From positions 62,001 to 126,000 of the forward strand of contig CALEDJ010000034.1 of NCBI GenBank assembly GCA_937951485.1: a stretch of 64,000 bases of DNA. The letters are read 5' to 3'. The translations under genes were made by a program, and so were the position numbers. Source of the DNA: an uncultured bacterium. Lineage in GTDB: Bacteria; Hydrogenedentota; Hydrogenedentia; Hydrogenedentales; CAILVY01. How positions within the stretch are numbered: position 1 is the first letter of the stretch; each line of letters begins with the position of its first letter. This document shows, one piece after another, positions 15,827-25,088 of the stretch. The notes below the pieces were generated by a model that did no database searches, was not told the origin of the DNA, and saw only the letters and a list, made by a program, of their open reading frames with translations.

Positions 15827-16282
15827 ATGACGTACCGGCTGTGCTTGATAATGATGGGATTGGCCGTTTCGGCGGCGGCGATGGGCGGTTGTGCCCGCAC
15901 GGCGCGCGACACGACGGGCTTCGCGCTGGAACATACGACGACCGTGGACATGCCGTTCAAGGACGCATGGCAACTGGTCAAGACCGTCCTGCGCGAGCAG
16001 GACTTTGAAATCTACACCCGCGACAAGCGCGGCACTTTTGTCGCGCACACGAAGGTCAGCCGGGTATGGCGCGTGCTGCAGCCGCGACGGATGCAATACA
16101 CCATTGAACTGGCCCCTGTCTCCGATACGCGGACCCGCGTCTACATTGAATCCGTGCGACAGGTCTATGGCGTGACGTTGCTGACCTATCCCGGCTGGCA
16201 CGACCGGAAAACGACCAAGGACGAGGGCGCGCTCGCCATTCTCAGCGCGATTCAGGACAAAGCGGCGGCGCGCCGCGCGTAA
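15827..16282 (+). CDS. Predicted lipoprotein, unknown function
   Basis: A 151-residue protein. ATG 15827 has GGAGA at 15816-15820 with six-base spacing. The signal peptide (LCLIMMGLAVSAAA) ends in the lipobox-like MGGC. The mature part (TTTVDMPFKDAWQLVKTVL...) reads as alternating strands and one or two helices, and resembles small periplasmic lipoproteins in which a helix (DAWQLVKTVLREQDFEI) precedes a beta-sheet. No enzyme motif is visible. It is monocistronic with its own promoter and converges with a glycosidase gene four bases away. Confidence 0.75.
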   Translation: MTYRLCLIMMGLAVSAAAMGGCARTARDTTGFALEHTTTVDMPFKDAWQLVKTVLREQDFEIYTRDKRGTFVAHTKVSRVWRVLQPRRMQYTIELAPVSDTRTRVYIESVRQVYGVTLLTYPGWHDRKTTKDEGALAILSAIQDKAAARRA

Positions 16283-16286
16283 GGCC

Positions 16287-18368
16287 TTATTCGTCCGGAG
16301 CGGCGTCGGAGGTCAGCGATGAAACCTTTCCGGCCGGTTCCCCGCTTACTGTCAACGCGGCGGCCTCCCATAAGGCGCGGATGCGCTGTTTTACGGCGTC
16401 GTCGCTACCGGCGTATCCCTCCATCCCCTGCGTCAATCCCGCCACAAGTTTCGATAACGTGTCTTCATAGGAGCGGTCCGCCGCCGCCTGGGACACCGGG
16501 TCCGGCAGCGGCGCAAGCGCTCCGGCGGTAAACATCGCACGCCGTGCATGAATCGTGGCGGCATACTCCACGATGATCCGCGCGTGCCGCGCTTCGTAGG
16601 TTTCTCCCAACCCTGCCGCCTGCATGGCGGCATAAAACGCGCCGACGCGCGCCAGGTCAAGCGGGGGCAGCGCCGGTTCCGCCGCAGCAAGAACATTCCA
16701 GAACGAATCTTCCGGCGGGGGCGGGTCCGGCGCACTGTCCCGGGTGTGGAATGGAGCCGTCTGGTCCAGGTCCGCCCCGCCAAGCGCGATGAAGACCCGT
16801 GCGCTATCCGGCGTTTCCGCGAAAGGCAGCCTCACCGACGCCGCATCGAAATGCGACCAGTTCCGCCCGTTCACACGCACCGCCGTCACCGGCCCGGCGC
16901 CCAGAGTGGCGACATATAAGCGCTTGTTCCCAAAAATCACGGGAAAATGCTGTTCCAGGCGCGTGATTGCCGGGGGAACGCGGGGAAAGAGGGTCAAATC
17001 CTGCGAATGGTAGTGGTACTCGAAAAGGCCGCGCAGGAGCGCGGCGGGCGGCCCGAAAGAATCGTAGCAGAGGTTGACAGGCTCCTTGGGCTGATAGACC
17101 TTGCTCCCGAATTCCACCAGCGGATTGTCCATGCGGAACTGCCGCGCAAAGCCCAGCATGTGCTCCATGGATTTGCGCGCGTCCTCGTATTTGCCCAGCC
17201 GATAGTACGCCATCACCATCCGCGCCTCGCACGTGGACCAGTGGCCGCCGTTCACCCAGGTGCCATGCTGCCAGAGCCAGTCGTCGCCCGGCACATACAT
17301 GTCGTCCAATCCCGGCTCGTTGGCGATGATAACGTGATGCCGCCGCAACAGCGGAATCGAGACGATCTTGTCGTAGATGCGGCGCGCCTGGGCGTCGTCC
17401 ACCACATTGAACGCGATGGCGTCGTGGTTCGGCGATGACTCAAAATACCCGTGCTTCGCCGCGCCGTAAACCCCGTGCTTCGTGCCGTCGGGGTCAAGCG
17501 ACTTGATGAAATACCCCTCGTCGGTGGTGATATGCGCAAGACCGCTGCGGACCTTGTCGCGGCGTTCGGCAAACATCGCAGCCTTGTCCGGATGTCCAGC
17601 CATTTTCTCCACCTCGATCAGGCGGTCCAGCGCGGCAATACAGGTGATGGACAACCCCGCGAGATAGGCCATGTCATAGGTGCCGTCGGGACGCTGCCAG
17701 CCGGCGTAACTCGGCGCGAGCAGATTCGCCGCCGGCCCCGCCAGGAAAAGGTTGTTCTTCGGGTCGCGGCGGGTCCAGATGAATTCCGCGGCGCGTTCCA
17801 GCATCGGCAGATAACGCCCAACGGCCTCCGGGTCGCGGCGGATCAGCAACAATTCGGCCTGCATCACGATGCCCGCAGCGGTGAATTCCAGCCCCCAGTC
17901 GTGGAGGTCAATGCGGCCGTCGCCCTGCTTGTACATGACCCACCCCGGCGACGCGCAATCACACAGGCACCCATCCGGGGCCACCCAGCCGTGCGCGCCC
18001 GCGCGCGTGCCGTCGCCCATCTGGTCGAACCACAAGTCCTGTGCGTTCTGCAGGAAGGTCATCAGCGGTTCTTCATAGAACGGCAACGCGCAGTAGGTGG
18101 GGCCGTAACTGTTTTGAATCCACCACGCGCCCCAGGTCGGCCCTTCAACCAGCCCGTTCCAGGCGGGTGTATAAAGCATCGGCACGTGCTGGAATTCCGG
18201 GTCCGGACCGAGCATCCGCCGCGCGATGTCCAGCAACTGTAGATAGGCGGTATCGCCTTCGCCCTGGAAGTACTTGCCCGAAAACGCCTGTCCGGCCGCC
18301 GCGCCATGTACAAGCCCCCCCAGGATCAGCAGTGTGATGACACCGCCGTGAATACCCTGTTCCCGCAT
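16287..18368 (-). CDS. Secreted (alpha/alpha)6-barrel glycosidase-like protein
   Basis: A 693-residue protein with a signal peptide (GVITLLILGGLVHGAAA). Start 18368 follows GGGAGGG. The segments NGLVEGPTWGAWWIQNSYGP, WGLEFTAAGIVMQAELL, then WQHGTWVNGGHWSTCEARM, recall six-hairpin glycosidases (rhamnosidase-like or glucosidase-like, GH78/GH63/GH94 clan). Helical repeats with Trp-rich loops run to about residue 470, followed by a beta-rich region (GNKRLYVATLGAGPVTAVRV). Catalytic acids cannot be assigned by eye. It probably acts in the periplasm or outside on plant or algal glycans, along with the neighbouring GH172-like protein. Confidence 0.7.
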   Translation of the reverse strand: MREQGIHGGVITLLILGGLVHGAAAGQAFSGKYFQGEGDTAYLQLLDIARRMLGPDPEFQHVPMLYTPAWNGLVEGPTWGAWWIQNSYGPTYCALPFYEEPLMTFLQNAQDLWFDQMGDGTRAGAHGWVAPDGCLCDCASPGWVMYKQGDGRIDLHDWGLEFTAAGIVMQAELLLIRRDPEAVGRYLPMLERAAEFIWTRRDPKNNLFLAGPAANLLAPSYAGWQRPDGTYDMAYLAGLSITCIAALDRLIEVEKMAGHPDKAAMFAERRDKVRSGLAHITTDEGYFIKSLDPDGTKHGVYGAAKHGYFESSPNHDAIAFNVVDDAQARRIYDKIVSIPLLRRHHVIIANEPGLDDMYVPGDDWLWQHGTWVNGGHWSTCEARMVMAYYRLGKYEDARKSMEHMLGFARQFRMDNPLVEFGSKVYQPKEPVNLCYDSFGPPAALLRGLFEYHYHSQDLTLFPRVPPAITRLEQHFPVIFGNKRLYVATLGAGPVTAVRVNGRNWSHFDAASVRLPFAETPDSARVFIALGGADLDQTAPFHTRDSAPDPPPPEDSFWNVLAAAEPALPPLDLARVGAFYAAMQAAGLGETYEARHARIIVEYAATIHARRAMFTAGALAPLPDPVSQAAADRSYEDTLSKLVAGLTQGMEGYAGSDDAVKQRIRALWEAAALTVSGEPAGKVSSLTSDAAPDE

Positions 18369-18372
18369 TGCG

Positions 18373-18797
18373 ATACCCTCCCATCACTGACGGTTCTCTT
18401 GCCATGAATAAGGCATTCTAGCGGCTTCAAGCGCGGGAAGCCAGCCGACCGCCACCGGCCGCTGCGCGGCGTTGCACCCTGATGCCGGAGTATCTCCATT
18501 CTGTTGCTGCAATCAATGCGCATATTTTGCCCAGTTCTTTTTTCGCATGTTTACGTAATACAATATTATGAATACAGTATATTTGGCATTGTTCATGGAA
18601 GGTGTAGCGATTTTTATATTTTTCGCAATTTTTTTTGCTGGACATTCGTGGGGAAATCTGATAATTTAGAAAAAGGGTGACGTGCCTGCGAGCAGGGCAC
18701 AGCACGTTTCCTGGGAATGTCATGTGCCGCCGTTTGGTTTCGTGGTATGGTCATTGAAGGCAGGATGTGAGAACTAAAGTAAAGGAGACAGGAAATC
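18373..18797. other. AT-rich intergenic region upstream of the first pseudopilin gene
   Basis: No gene is supported here. Bases 18520-18670 are strikingly AT-rich against a GC-rich background, with runs such as TTTTTTCGC and the stretch TACGTAATACAATATTATGA. This is a plausible promoter or nucleoid-protein region for the divergent glycosidase and pseudopilin genes. AAAGGAG at about 18781-18787 serves the gene that starts at 18798. Confidence 0.5.
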
Positions 18798-19670
18798 ATG
18801 CAAGGAAAAGGAAAAGGATTTACCCTGATTGAGTTGCTGGTCGTGATTGCGATTATCGGAATTCTTGCGGCGATTCTTTTGCCTGCGTTAGCGCGCGCGC
18901 GCGAAGCGGCGCGTCGATCGAGTTGCCAGAACAACCTCAAGCAGATGGGGCTCGTGTTCAAGATGTACTCCAATGAGTCTCCAGGCCAGAAGTTTCCCAG
19001 CCTGAAAAAGTATTACGGTGACGCATGCAACCGGGTGACGGGCTTTAATGCGTTTTTCGATGGCACACAGGTGTATCCGGAGTACCTGACGGACCCCAAG
19101 GTGATTGTGTGTCCCTCAGATGCCGACGGCAATTATACGGACTACCTGGAAGGGGGCATAGAAGGCAATCCCGTGAACCCGTGCAGGATTCGCGACCTCT
19201 CGTATGCGTATTACGCATGGACATTCATGGAACGGGAAGTCTTCACAGATACATCGGTAATCAATGCAATTACAGATGCAGGCCAGGTATGGGGTATTGT
19301 CAATATAGATTTTCTGAATGGATTGGGAACGCTCCTGGCCCGCATCCCACAGGAATGGGGGGTGAATGCGAATCCCGCCCTCTTTGAAGAAGACATTAAG
19401 GAAAACAACCTGGTCATCTATCGTCTGCGGGAGGGCATCGAGCGGTTCTTCATCACCGACATCAATAATCCAGCGGCCAGCAGCAGGGCGCAGAGCGAGA
19501 TTTTCGTGATGCAGGACGACTTCCGGGGTGGTATTTCAACCATTACATGGTCCAACCACATTCCCGGTGGCGCCAACATCCTCTACATGGACGGGCATGT
19601 GGAATTCATCCGCTATCCGGGCGCGTTCCCCATTTGCAAGGCGTGGACCATTCTCCTGGAAAACCTCTAG
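18798..19670 (+). CDS. Type II pseudopilin-like protein with H-x9-DG ending (DUF1559-like), copy 1
   Basis: A 290-residue protein. The N-terminus is a type IV prepilin signal: short basic leader, then [19 protein letters not shown] with Glu at +5, cut by PilD-type peptidase. The helix continues [18 protein letters not shown]. The C-terminal part has the H-x9-DG pattern ([13 protein letters not shown]), followed by HVEFIRYPG, as in the large pseudopilin families of Planctomycetes, Lentisphaerae and related bacteria. The block [19 protein letters not shown] is nearly constant across the four copies in this window, while the middle differs. These proteins are membrane-anchored and surface or periplasm exposed; their role is not established. 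Confidence 0.92.
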   Translation: MQGKGKGFTLIELLVVIAIIGILAAILLPALARAREAARRSSCQNNLKQMGLVFKMYSNESPGQKFPSLKKYYGDACNRVTGFNAFFDGTQVYPEYLTDPKVIVCPSDADGNYTDYLEGGIEGNPVNPCRIRDLSYAYYAWTFMEREVFTDTSVINAITDAGQVWGIVNIDFLNGLGTLLARIPQEWGVNANPALFEEDIKENNLVIYRLREGIERFFITDINNPAASSRAQSEIFVMQDDFRGGISTITWSNHIPGGANILYMDGHVEFIRYPGAFPICKAWTILLENL

Positions 19671-19722
19671 CAGCGCGCTGATGCAATGAGTGGAAAAGGA
19701 TGCAAGAAGGCGCCGGAAACCG

Positions 19723-19747
19723 CTGTCAGGAGGCGTGTTTCTGACAG
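19723..19747 (+). terminator. Hairpin between pseudopilin copies 1 and 2
   Basis: CTGTCAG (19723-19729) pairs with CTGACAG (19741-19747), seven base pairs with an 11-base loop. No T tract follows. It lies 53 bases after the stop of copy 1 and 50 before the start of copy 2. Confidence 0.35.
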
Positions 19748-19796
19748 TGGGACGGCGCATGGTTAAAAGGTATAACAACAGATGGAGAATGAGAAA

Positions 19797-20723
19797 ATGA
19801 CAAAAACGAGAGGATTCACACTGATTGAACTGCTGGTGGTGATCGCGATCATCGGTATCCTGGCGGCGATATTGCTGCCGGCGCTGGCGCGGGCGCGCGA
19901 AGCGGCGCGGCGCTCCAGTTGCCAGAACAACCTCAAGCAGTACGGGATTATCTTCAAAATGTACGCCAACGAATCGAAAGGCGAGAAATATCCGACCAAC
20001 AAGTTGTGGTCGTGCCAGGGCACGACGGGCTGGAACGGGTCGGACTGGACTGCCGCGCACATCCAGTTCTACCCGGAGTACATGACAGACCCGAAGATTG
20101 CCCTATGTCCTTCGGCCACGACCGGTACGAATGTAGGAGAGGTTTTTAATTTTGTCGAAACCAGAAATCCTCCATTGACGCAATGGTGGGATGGCACATC
20201 GTTTCAGCCGACCGATTTGACGGACCTCACGAAGTTCTATCCCTGCGAAGTGGACAGTTCCAGCACCAGTTACCTCTATCTCGGTTGGGTGACCAATATC
20301 CCCATTCTGACCAGTTACACCGGCCCGGTGGACCCGCCGACCATGGGCGGCATCGCTTCCATTCCCGTGTATGGCGGTGACATTCTTTCGGCGTTTGGAA
20401 CAATGAATGCGATGTTGGAGAGTGTCACCGGAATTGATCAAGACGTGGTCGCGGCGACCAGTTACGGCACGGAAACGATCTATCGTGTGCGTGAAGGCAT
20501 CGAGCGCTTTATGATCACGGACATCAACAATCCGGCGGCGAGCGCCCAGGCCCAGAGCGAAATCCCGATTATGGGCGACTGGGTCAGCATTGACCTTGGC
20601 CAGGAATACAACCACGCCCCCGGCGGATGCAATTTCCTGTACATGGACGGGCATGTTGAGTTTATCCGCTATCCGGGCAAGTGGCCCGTCTCGCAACTGA
20701 TGGCGGTGTTGCAGGGGCTGTAA
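19797..20723 (+). CDS. Type II pseudopilin-like protein with H-x9-DG ending (DUF1559-like), copy 2
   Basis: A 308-residue product from ATG 19797, which has GGAG at 19784-19787 with nine-base spacing; an in-frame ATG at 19782 would add five residues. The N-terminus [19 protein letters not shown] is a prepilin signal. The first 60 residues are almost identical to copy 1, and the ending keeps [14 protein letters not shown], then HVEFIRYPG. The middle has a unique loop rich in Thr, Pro and Gly. Tandem placement with copy 1 suggests local duplication followed by divergence of the exposed part. Confidence 0.92.
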   Translation: MTKTRGFTLIELLVVIAIIGILAAILLPALARAREAARRSSCQNNLKQYGIIFKMYANESKGEKYPTNKLWSCQGTTGWNGSDWTAAHIQFYPEYMTDPKIALCPSATTGTNVGEVFNFVETRNPPLTQWWDGTSFQPTDLTDLTKFYPCEVDSSSTSYLYLGWVTNIPILTSYTGPVDPPTMGGIASIPVYGGDILSAFGTMNAMLESVTGIDQDVVAATSYGTETIYRVREGIERFMITDINNPAASAQAQSEIPIMGDWVSIDLGQEYNHAPGGCNFLYMDGHVEFIRYPGKWPVSQLMAVLQGL

Positions 20724-20771
20724 TCCGGAGAAACCGCTTGCACATTGCAGGTGTGAAGAGCTAAGCGTCAT

Positions 20772-20803
20772 ATGGCGGGGGCGCGGCGATGCGCCCCCGC
20801 CAT
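20772..20803 (+). terminator. Strong GC hairpin after pseudopilin copy 2
   Basis: ATGGCGGGGGCGC (20772-20784) and GCGCCCCCGCCAT (20791-20803) form a perfect 13-base-pair stem with a six-base loop, followed by TGCTTTG. It is the likely transcription stop for copy 2. Confidence 0.65.
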
Positions 20804-20813
20804 TGCTTTGCGA

Positions 20814-20862
20814 AAAGGACGCAAAGGACCCAAGTGACGCAAGGGACGTCGAAAACAAGGAC
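20814..20862. repeat. Nine-base-period GGAC-rich tract, second locus
   Basis: AAGGACGCA, AAGGACCCA, AGTGACGCA, AGGGACGTC repeat with nine-base phase, like the tracts at 8.9 kb and 25.1 kb. The remaining bases to 21159 hold no supportable gene. An AAGGAAAGG site at 21139-21147 serves the M32 gene. Confidence 0.55.
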
Positions 20863-21159
20863 ACGTTGTGCAACGCGCGAATCCGGGCGGAAATCCCCCG
20901 AGGCGGCATGGCCGCAACCACATGCTTTGGATAGATACCCCAGCCCCGCCATTCCCCCTGTTCCCACGCAGGCGGGAATCCCGCGATCGCGCAACGGGCG
21001 CAGTCGTTTTTCTCTGAACCCCGGTTTTCGTGGGGGCAACCGGCCTTTATTCCCCGTATTCCCCGTTCCCGGATGCAACTGGTGAACCACGGCAAAGTTG
21101 TTACGCTGTTGTGTATTATGCGACCATTTCTTCCCTCCAAGGAAAGGCCGCACAAACCC

Positions 21160-22692
21160 ATGACCATGGAAGTCACACTACAGAAATTCAAGGAGTTGCT
21201 GGGCGAGGTGATGGACGCACAGGCCACGGTCGCCCTGTTGCAGTGGGATGAGGAGGTGAACATGCCGCCGAAGGGCGCGCCGGCGCGCGGGCGGCAGTTG
21301 GCGACCCTCTCGAAATGGGTGCATCGGACATTTACATCGGAGGAGATGGGACGATACATCGAAGAATTGCTGGACGCCCGCGACCGTTTGGAACCGGATG
21401 ACGCGGTTCTTGTTGCGGAAACGCATCACGACTACCAGCGGCAGCGGAAATTGCCGCCAGATTTCATCGAACGCTTTGCCGAAGCGCGCAGTCACGCCTA
21501 CCAGGCATGGGTGGAAGCGCGGGAGACCTCGGACTTCAGCGTCTTCTTGCCCCACTTGGAAACACTGGTGGCATTGCTGCGCCAGAAGGCCGACTATATC
21601 GGCTACGAAGACGCGGCTTACGATGCGCTGCTGGCCGGGTATGAGCGCGGCATGACCACACGCCGGCTGAAATCCCTTTTCGCCGATCTAGGCCCCCGGC
21701 AATCGGCGCTGTTGCACCGGATTCTCAACGCATCTCATCCGCAGGATTTCGCCTGGCTGCGGCAGGAGTGGAACGAAGAGGCGCAATGGGCGGTCACCCT
21801 GCACATGCTTCGGGATATGGGCTATGACTTCGACGCGGGCCGTCAGGACCGTTCGGTGCATCCTTTCACCACCAATTTCGATGTCCACGACGTGCGCATC
21901 ACCACGCGCACCCACCCCCGCGAATTGTTCTCAGCCATCACGGGGTCGCTGCACGAAGGCGGCCATGCCCTCTACGAGCAGGGCTTTCTGGAGAAAGACC
22001 GCCGCACGCTCCTGGCGCAAGCGCCCTCACTCGGCATCCACGAATCGCAGTCGCGTCTGTGGGAGAACACCATCGGCCGCAGCCTGCCGTTCTGGAAACA
22101 CTACGCGCCGCTGCTGCGGGCGCATTTCCCCGGCCAACTCGATGATGTTTCGCCGGAAGCCATCTTTCGCGCCGTGAACCGCGTGCGGCCTTCGCTCATC
22201 CGCGTGGAAGCGGATGAGTGCACCTACAACCTGCACATCATCCTGCGCTTCGAGATCGAGACGGCGCTGATTGAAGGCGTCATGCAGCCCGCAGAAGTCC
22301 CGGACGCCTGGAATGCCCGGATGAAGGCGCTGCTGGACATTGACGTGCCCAATGACGCGCATGGTTGCCTGCAGGACATCCACTGGTCCCACGGCGAGAT
22401 GGGCTATTTCGCCTCCTATGCGCTGGGCAACCTTTACGCCGCACAATTGTTTGAGAAAATGCTTGAGGACATTCCGGGGTTATGGAACCATGTCGAGCAT
22501 GCCCAATTCCAGCCTGTCCTGACCTGGCTCCGGGAAAAGGTGCATCATGTCGGGCGGCGCAAACGCGCCGCAGAGATTATCCGCGAAGTCACCGGACGAG
22601 AACCGGGCGCCGAGGCCTTCTTGCGCTATCTTGAACAGAAGTTCTTCCCTCTGTATGGAATCCCCACGACCGAAGCGGGAATCGGCGCGTAA
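21160..22692 (+). CDS. M32-family metallocarboxypeptidase (carboxypeptidase Taq type)
   Basis: A 510-residue protein, usual length for M32. ATG 21160 is chosen from AAGGAAAGG upstream; longer in-frame starts at 21118 and 21073 lack sites. All six M32 signatures are present in order: HPF, D-V-R-I-T, the zinc motif HEGGH, HESQ, IRVEAD and GCLQDIHW. The enzyme removes C-terminal residues from peptides with broad specificity, other than Pro, using a divalent metal, in the cytoplasm. No signal peptide is seen from the chosen start. Function is confident. Confidence 0.95.
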   Translation: MTMEVTLQKFKELLGEVMDAQATVALLQWDEEVNMPPKGAPARGRQLATLSKWVHRTFTSEEMGRYIEELLDARDRLEPDDAVLVAETHHDYQRQRKLPPDFIERFAEARSHAYQAWVEARETSDFSVFLPHLETLVALLRQKADYIGYEDAAYDALLAGYERGMTTRRLKSLFADLGPRQSALLHRILNASHPQDFAWLRQEWNEEAQWAVTLHMLRDMGYDFDAGRQDRSVHPFTTNFDVHDVRITTRTHPRELFSAITGSLHEGGHALYEQGFLEKDRRTLLAQAPSLGIHESQSRLWENTIGRSLPFWKHYAPLLRAHFPGQLDDVSPEAIFRAVNRVRPSLIRVEADECTYNLHIILRFEIETALIEGVMQPAEVPDAWNARMKALLDIDVPNDAHGCLQDIHWSHGEMGYFASYALGNLYAAQLFEKMLEDIPGLWNHVEHAQFQPVLTWLREKVHHVGRRKRAAEIIREVTGREPGAEAFLRYLEQKFFPLYGIPTTEAGIGA

Positions 22693-22736
22693 ACAGCATT
22701 TTTCCTTGTCCATTCAGTCCATGCCTTTGTACCCTC

Positions 22737-22760
22737 GTTACACCGCTCCCGCGGTGTAAC
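22737..22760. repeat. Perfect hairpin downstream of the M32 gene
   Basis: GTTACACCGC-TCCC-GCGGTGTAAC is a perfect ten-base-pair stem with a four-base loop, 45 bases after the stop. It may act as a terminator, although no T tract follows on the plus strand. Confidence 0.5.
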
Positions 22761-22798
22761 GCACCACCGCGACGATCCCGCGTCGCGTGAATCTACTG

Positions 22799-22827
22799 TT
22801 GCGGCCGGTATCCAGACCGTGCCATGC
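22799..22827. repeat. 29-bp palindromic repeat, divergent copy
   Basis: TTGCGGCCGGTATCCAGACC and the next nine bases match the 29-base element at 32747 and 50605 apart from a few substitutions. Confidence 0.5.
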
Positions 22828-22880
22828 CGCCGGCGGAAGGTCTCCAAAAGTATGTTGTTCCGGCTTCAGCGTGTTCTTGT

Positions 22881-22974
22881 CCTGCACCCCTCCGGGGTGC
22901 GTTCGGGTGGCTCGGTAACCGGCGGTATCGCTTCGCTCAACCGGCGGCTGATATCCTGCACCCCTCCGGGATGC
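22881..22974. repeat. REP-like element: paired CTGCACCCCTCC units
   Basis: Two near-identical 20-base units (22881-22900, CCTGCACCCCTCCGGGGTGC; 22955-22974, with GGATGC at its end) flank a core with two ACCGGCGG motifs around TATCGCTTCGCTCA. Each unit is itself a hairpin. The arrangement resembles REP/BIME-type elements found between genes in many bacteria. No transposase lies nearby. Confidence 0.6.
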
Positions 22975-23087
22975 CTGGGGTTTTCCAATCATGCAATGAC
23001 AACCGCGCAATAACCATTATGATTCGTTACCAGTCACTTCATTCGGTTAGAATGTTGCGGGTTTTGGGGAACTTTCCGGAGAAAACG

Positions 23088-23687
23088 GTGTTTAACGACA
23101 ACGAAAGCGAGGCGAGCCGGCGCATGCAGGAAGCGGATGACTGGGAACTCGTGGCGCAGGCGCAGGCGGGCGACATGGAGGCGTTCACGGCGCTGGTCCG
23201 GCGTTATCAGGCCCCGGTGATGCATTTCTGCCGGCGCATGGTGGGGTCGCCGCAGGATGCGGAGGAAGTCGCCCAGGAATGTTTCGTGCGTCTGCACCGC
23301 CATCTGCGACGATTGCAGCCGAGGGCGCGCTTCTCCACGATGCTCTTCGGCATCGCGCGGAATCTGGCACTGAATGCCGTGCGCGACGCGGCGCGCCGCC
23401 CCGCTCCGGCACCCGCGGAGGCGATGGATCGTCCGGTGGCCGACCCGGCATTCAGTCCGGCGCGCCGGGCGCAGGTGCGGGAAATTGAATCGGCGTTGGA
23501 GCGGGGGCTGGCCATGCTTTCCCCCGAACACCGCGAGGTGCTCCTGTTACGCGAGTTTCAGGGCATGGACTATGAAACCATGGCGAAGGTGCTGCGTTGC
23601 CGTAAAGGGACGGTGCGCAGCCGGCTGGCGCGCGCGCGCGAGCAGTTGCGCGAGTATTTGTTCGTCCTGGGAGGCGATTTGCTGTGA
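23088..23687 (+). CDS. ECF-type RNA polymerase sigma factor
   Basis: A 199-residue sigma-70-family protein. GTG 23088 has GGAG at 23078-23081 with six-base spacing; upstream in-frame starts would add a non-homologous tail. Region 2 is clear (LVAQAQAGDMEAFTALVRRY, then DAEEVAQECFVRLHRHL). Region 4 follows after a Pro/Ala linker (LSPEHREVLLLREFQGMDYE, then CRKGTVRSRLARAREQLRE). It directs RNA polymerase to a regulon that probably includes its own operon. The stop overlaps the GTG of the anti-sigma gene, the classical arrangement. Confidence 0.93.
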   Translation: MFNDNESEASRRMQEADDWELVAQAQAGDMEAFTALVRRYQAPVMHFCRRMVGSPQDAEEVAQECFVRLHRHLRRLQPRARFSTMLFGIARNLALNAVRDAARRPAPAPAEAMDRPVADPAFSPARRAQVREIESALERGLAMLSPEHREVLLLREFQGMDYETMAKVLRCRKGTVRSRLARAREQLREYLFVLGGDLL

Positions 23688-24352
23688 AGAACGACGACCG
23701 ACATGTACTCGACGAATTGTCCGCCTACATTGACGGCGAAGCGCTGGAACCCGCGCGCATCGCGCGTCATTTGCAGGGCTGCGCGGAATGCGCCCGGCGG
23801 CATCTCCAACTCCTGAAACTCGGCGTGCATCTGCGGTCCATGCCCTTACCGGACGTGCGCCCCGAATTTGCCACCCGCGTCATGGCGCGCATTGCCGAGC
23901 AGGAAGGCGCGCCCGCGCCCTTCTGGCGGCGCCGGCTCGTAGATGCGATGGCCGTGGCGGCGCTCGTTGCACTCTGCGCGGGTCTATTCCCCCTGTGGCT
24001 GCGACAGAACCGTGAAGCGGCCCCGGCGCAGTTGGTGGCGACGAGCATTGAACTGCGCGACCCGGCGGCGGTCGTCGGGGCTTTCGTGGAACTTTTTGAC
24101 GAAGGCGTGGACGAGAAACTGGTTGAGGCGGCCCTGGAAGCGCCTGAATGGGGTCACATGCACTATTCCTCCGAATCCATTTGGGAACTGCTGGCCGAGG
24201 TCCGTCCGGAGGATGTCTCCCTGGGCTTCAGCGATGCCGACAATAATCTGTTCAGCATGATTGACCGCCTGGGTCCGGAAGAACATGATGTGTTGCGGGA
24301 ATTGATCTTGCAGCGGTTTCAGGCCGTGGATCAAAACGAGACGAAAGGATAA
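23684..24352 (+). CDS. Zinc-finger anti-sigma factor, single-pass membrane protein
   Basis: A 222-residue protein overlapping the sigma gene by four bases. The N-terminal ZAS/zf-HC2 domain has H-x3-C-x2-C in ARHLQGCAECARRH, and a membrane helix follows at about residues 87-107 (VDAMAVAALVALCAGLFPLWL). About 110 residues then face the periplasm. The cytoplasmic domain should hold the sigma factor inactive until a signal in the envelope releases it. The gene after it encodes a periplasmic LTxxQ-like protein that may be part of the sensing. Confidence 0.88.
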   Translation: MKNDDRHVLDELSAYIDGEALEPARIARHLQGCAECARRHLQLLKLGVHLRSMPLPDVRPEFATRVMARIAEQEGAPAPFWRRRLVDAMAVAALVALCAGLFPLWLRQNREAAPAQLVATSIELRDPAAVVGAFVELFDEGVDEKLVEAALEAPEWGHMHYSSESIWELLAEVRPEDVSLGFSDADNNLFSMIDRLGPEEHDVLRELILQRFQAVDQNETKG

Positions 24353-24356
24353 CGCC

Positions 24357-25073
24357 GTGAAATACACTATGATCATGCTCCTGGCTGGGAGCGCATGCGT
24401 TTTCCTGGGCGGCGCAGGCGCCGCCCAGGAACCCTTACCGCCCGGTGGACCGACGCCGGAAATCGGCCCGCCCCATGTTGGCGAACCAAGACCCTTTCAC
24501 CAGCCGCCGGGCGAACTCCGCCAACCCAGGCGGCCCCGACGCCCTGAATTCGGGCCGGACGCTGAGGTGCGCGAACTGCTCCAACAGGTCATGATTGCGC
24601 GCGTCTCGCAAGAACTCGCTCTGAACGACGAACAGACCGTGATGATGGTGCGTCGTTTCAGCGAATTCCGCGAACAGATGCGCGAGTTGATGCAGCGTCG
24701 AGGGGAACTGGTGCAGGGACTGGAACACATGCTGCGTGACGGCGCGGAAGGCCCTGCATTGGAAGAGCGCCTTGGGGCCATCACCGCACTGGACATGGAA
24801 ATCGCCCAGGCGCGGCTGCGCGTGTTTGAGCAGGTCGGCGAGGGATTGACTCCGTGGCAACGCGCGAAATTGTATCTCTTCGTCTCGGACTTCGAATCGG
24901 AGATGCGCGCCCTCGTGCAGCAGGCCCGCGAATACAAACGCATGCGTGATGAAGGCGCAGGCCCCCGACCGCCCATGCCGCCGCGCCCGGACGGACCCCG
25001 ACCGCCGGATGACCGCGATCCCCACCAGCCGCAAGATGGCCCCCGACCGCCCATGCCGCCGCCGCAACCATAA
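24357..25073 (+). CDS. Periplasmic Spy/LTxxQ-like helical protein with Pro-rich ends
   Basis: A 238-residue secreted protein starting at GTG 24357, five bases after the anti-sigma gene. A signal peptide (MIMLLAGSACVFLGGAGAA) precedes a Pro-rich segment. Residues 70-200 form long helices (LALNDEQTVMMVRRFSEFRE, and LTPWQRAKLYLFVSDFES) like the Spy/CpxP/CnrX class. The tail repeats P-R-P-P-M-P-P and D-G-P-R-P-P units. Such proteins sense or buffer envelope stress and metals, which fits the ECF operon. The Pro-rich tail could contact peptidoglycan or partners (inference). Confidence 0.75.
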   Translation: MKYTMIMLLAGSACVFLGGAGAAQEPLPPGGPTPEIGPPHVGEPRPFHQPPGELRQPRRPRRPEFGPDAEVRELLQQVMIARVSQELALNDEQTVMMVRRFSEFREQMRELMQRRGELVQGLEHMLRDGAEGPALEERLGAITALDMEIAQARLRVFEQVGEGLTPWQRAKLYLFVSDFESEMRALVQQAREYKRMRDEGAGPRPPMPPRPDGPRPPDDRDPHQPQDGPRPPMPPPQP

Positions 25074-25088
25074 GGCGGTTTGACGGAT

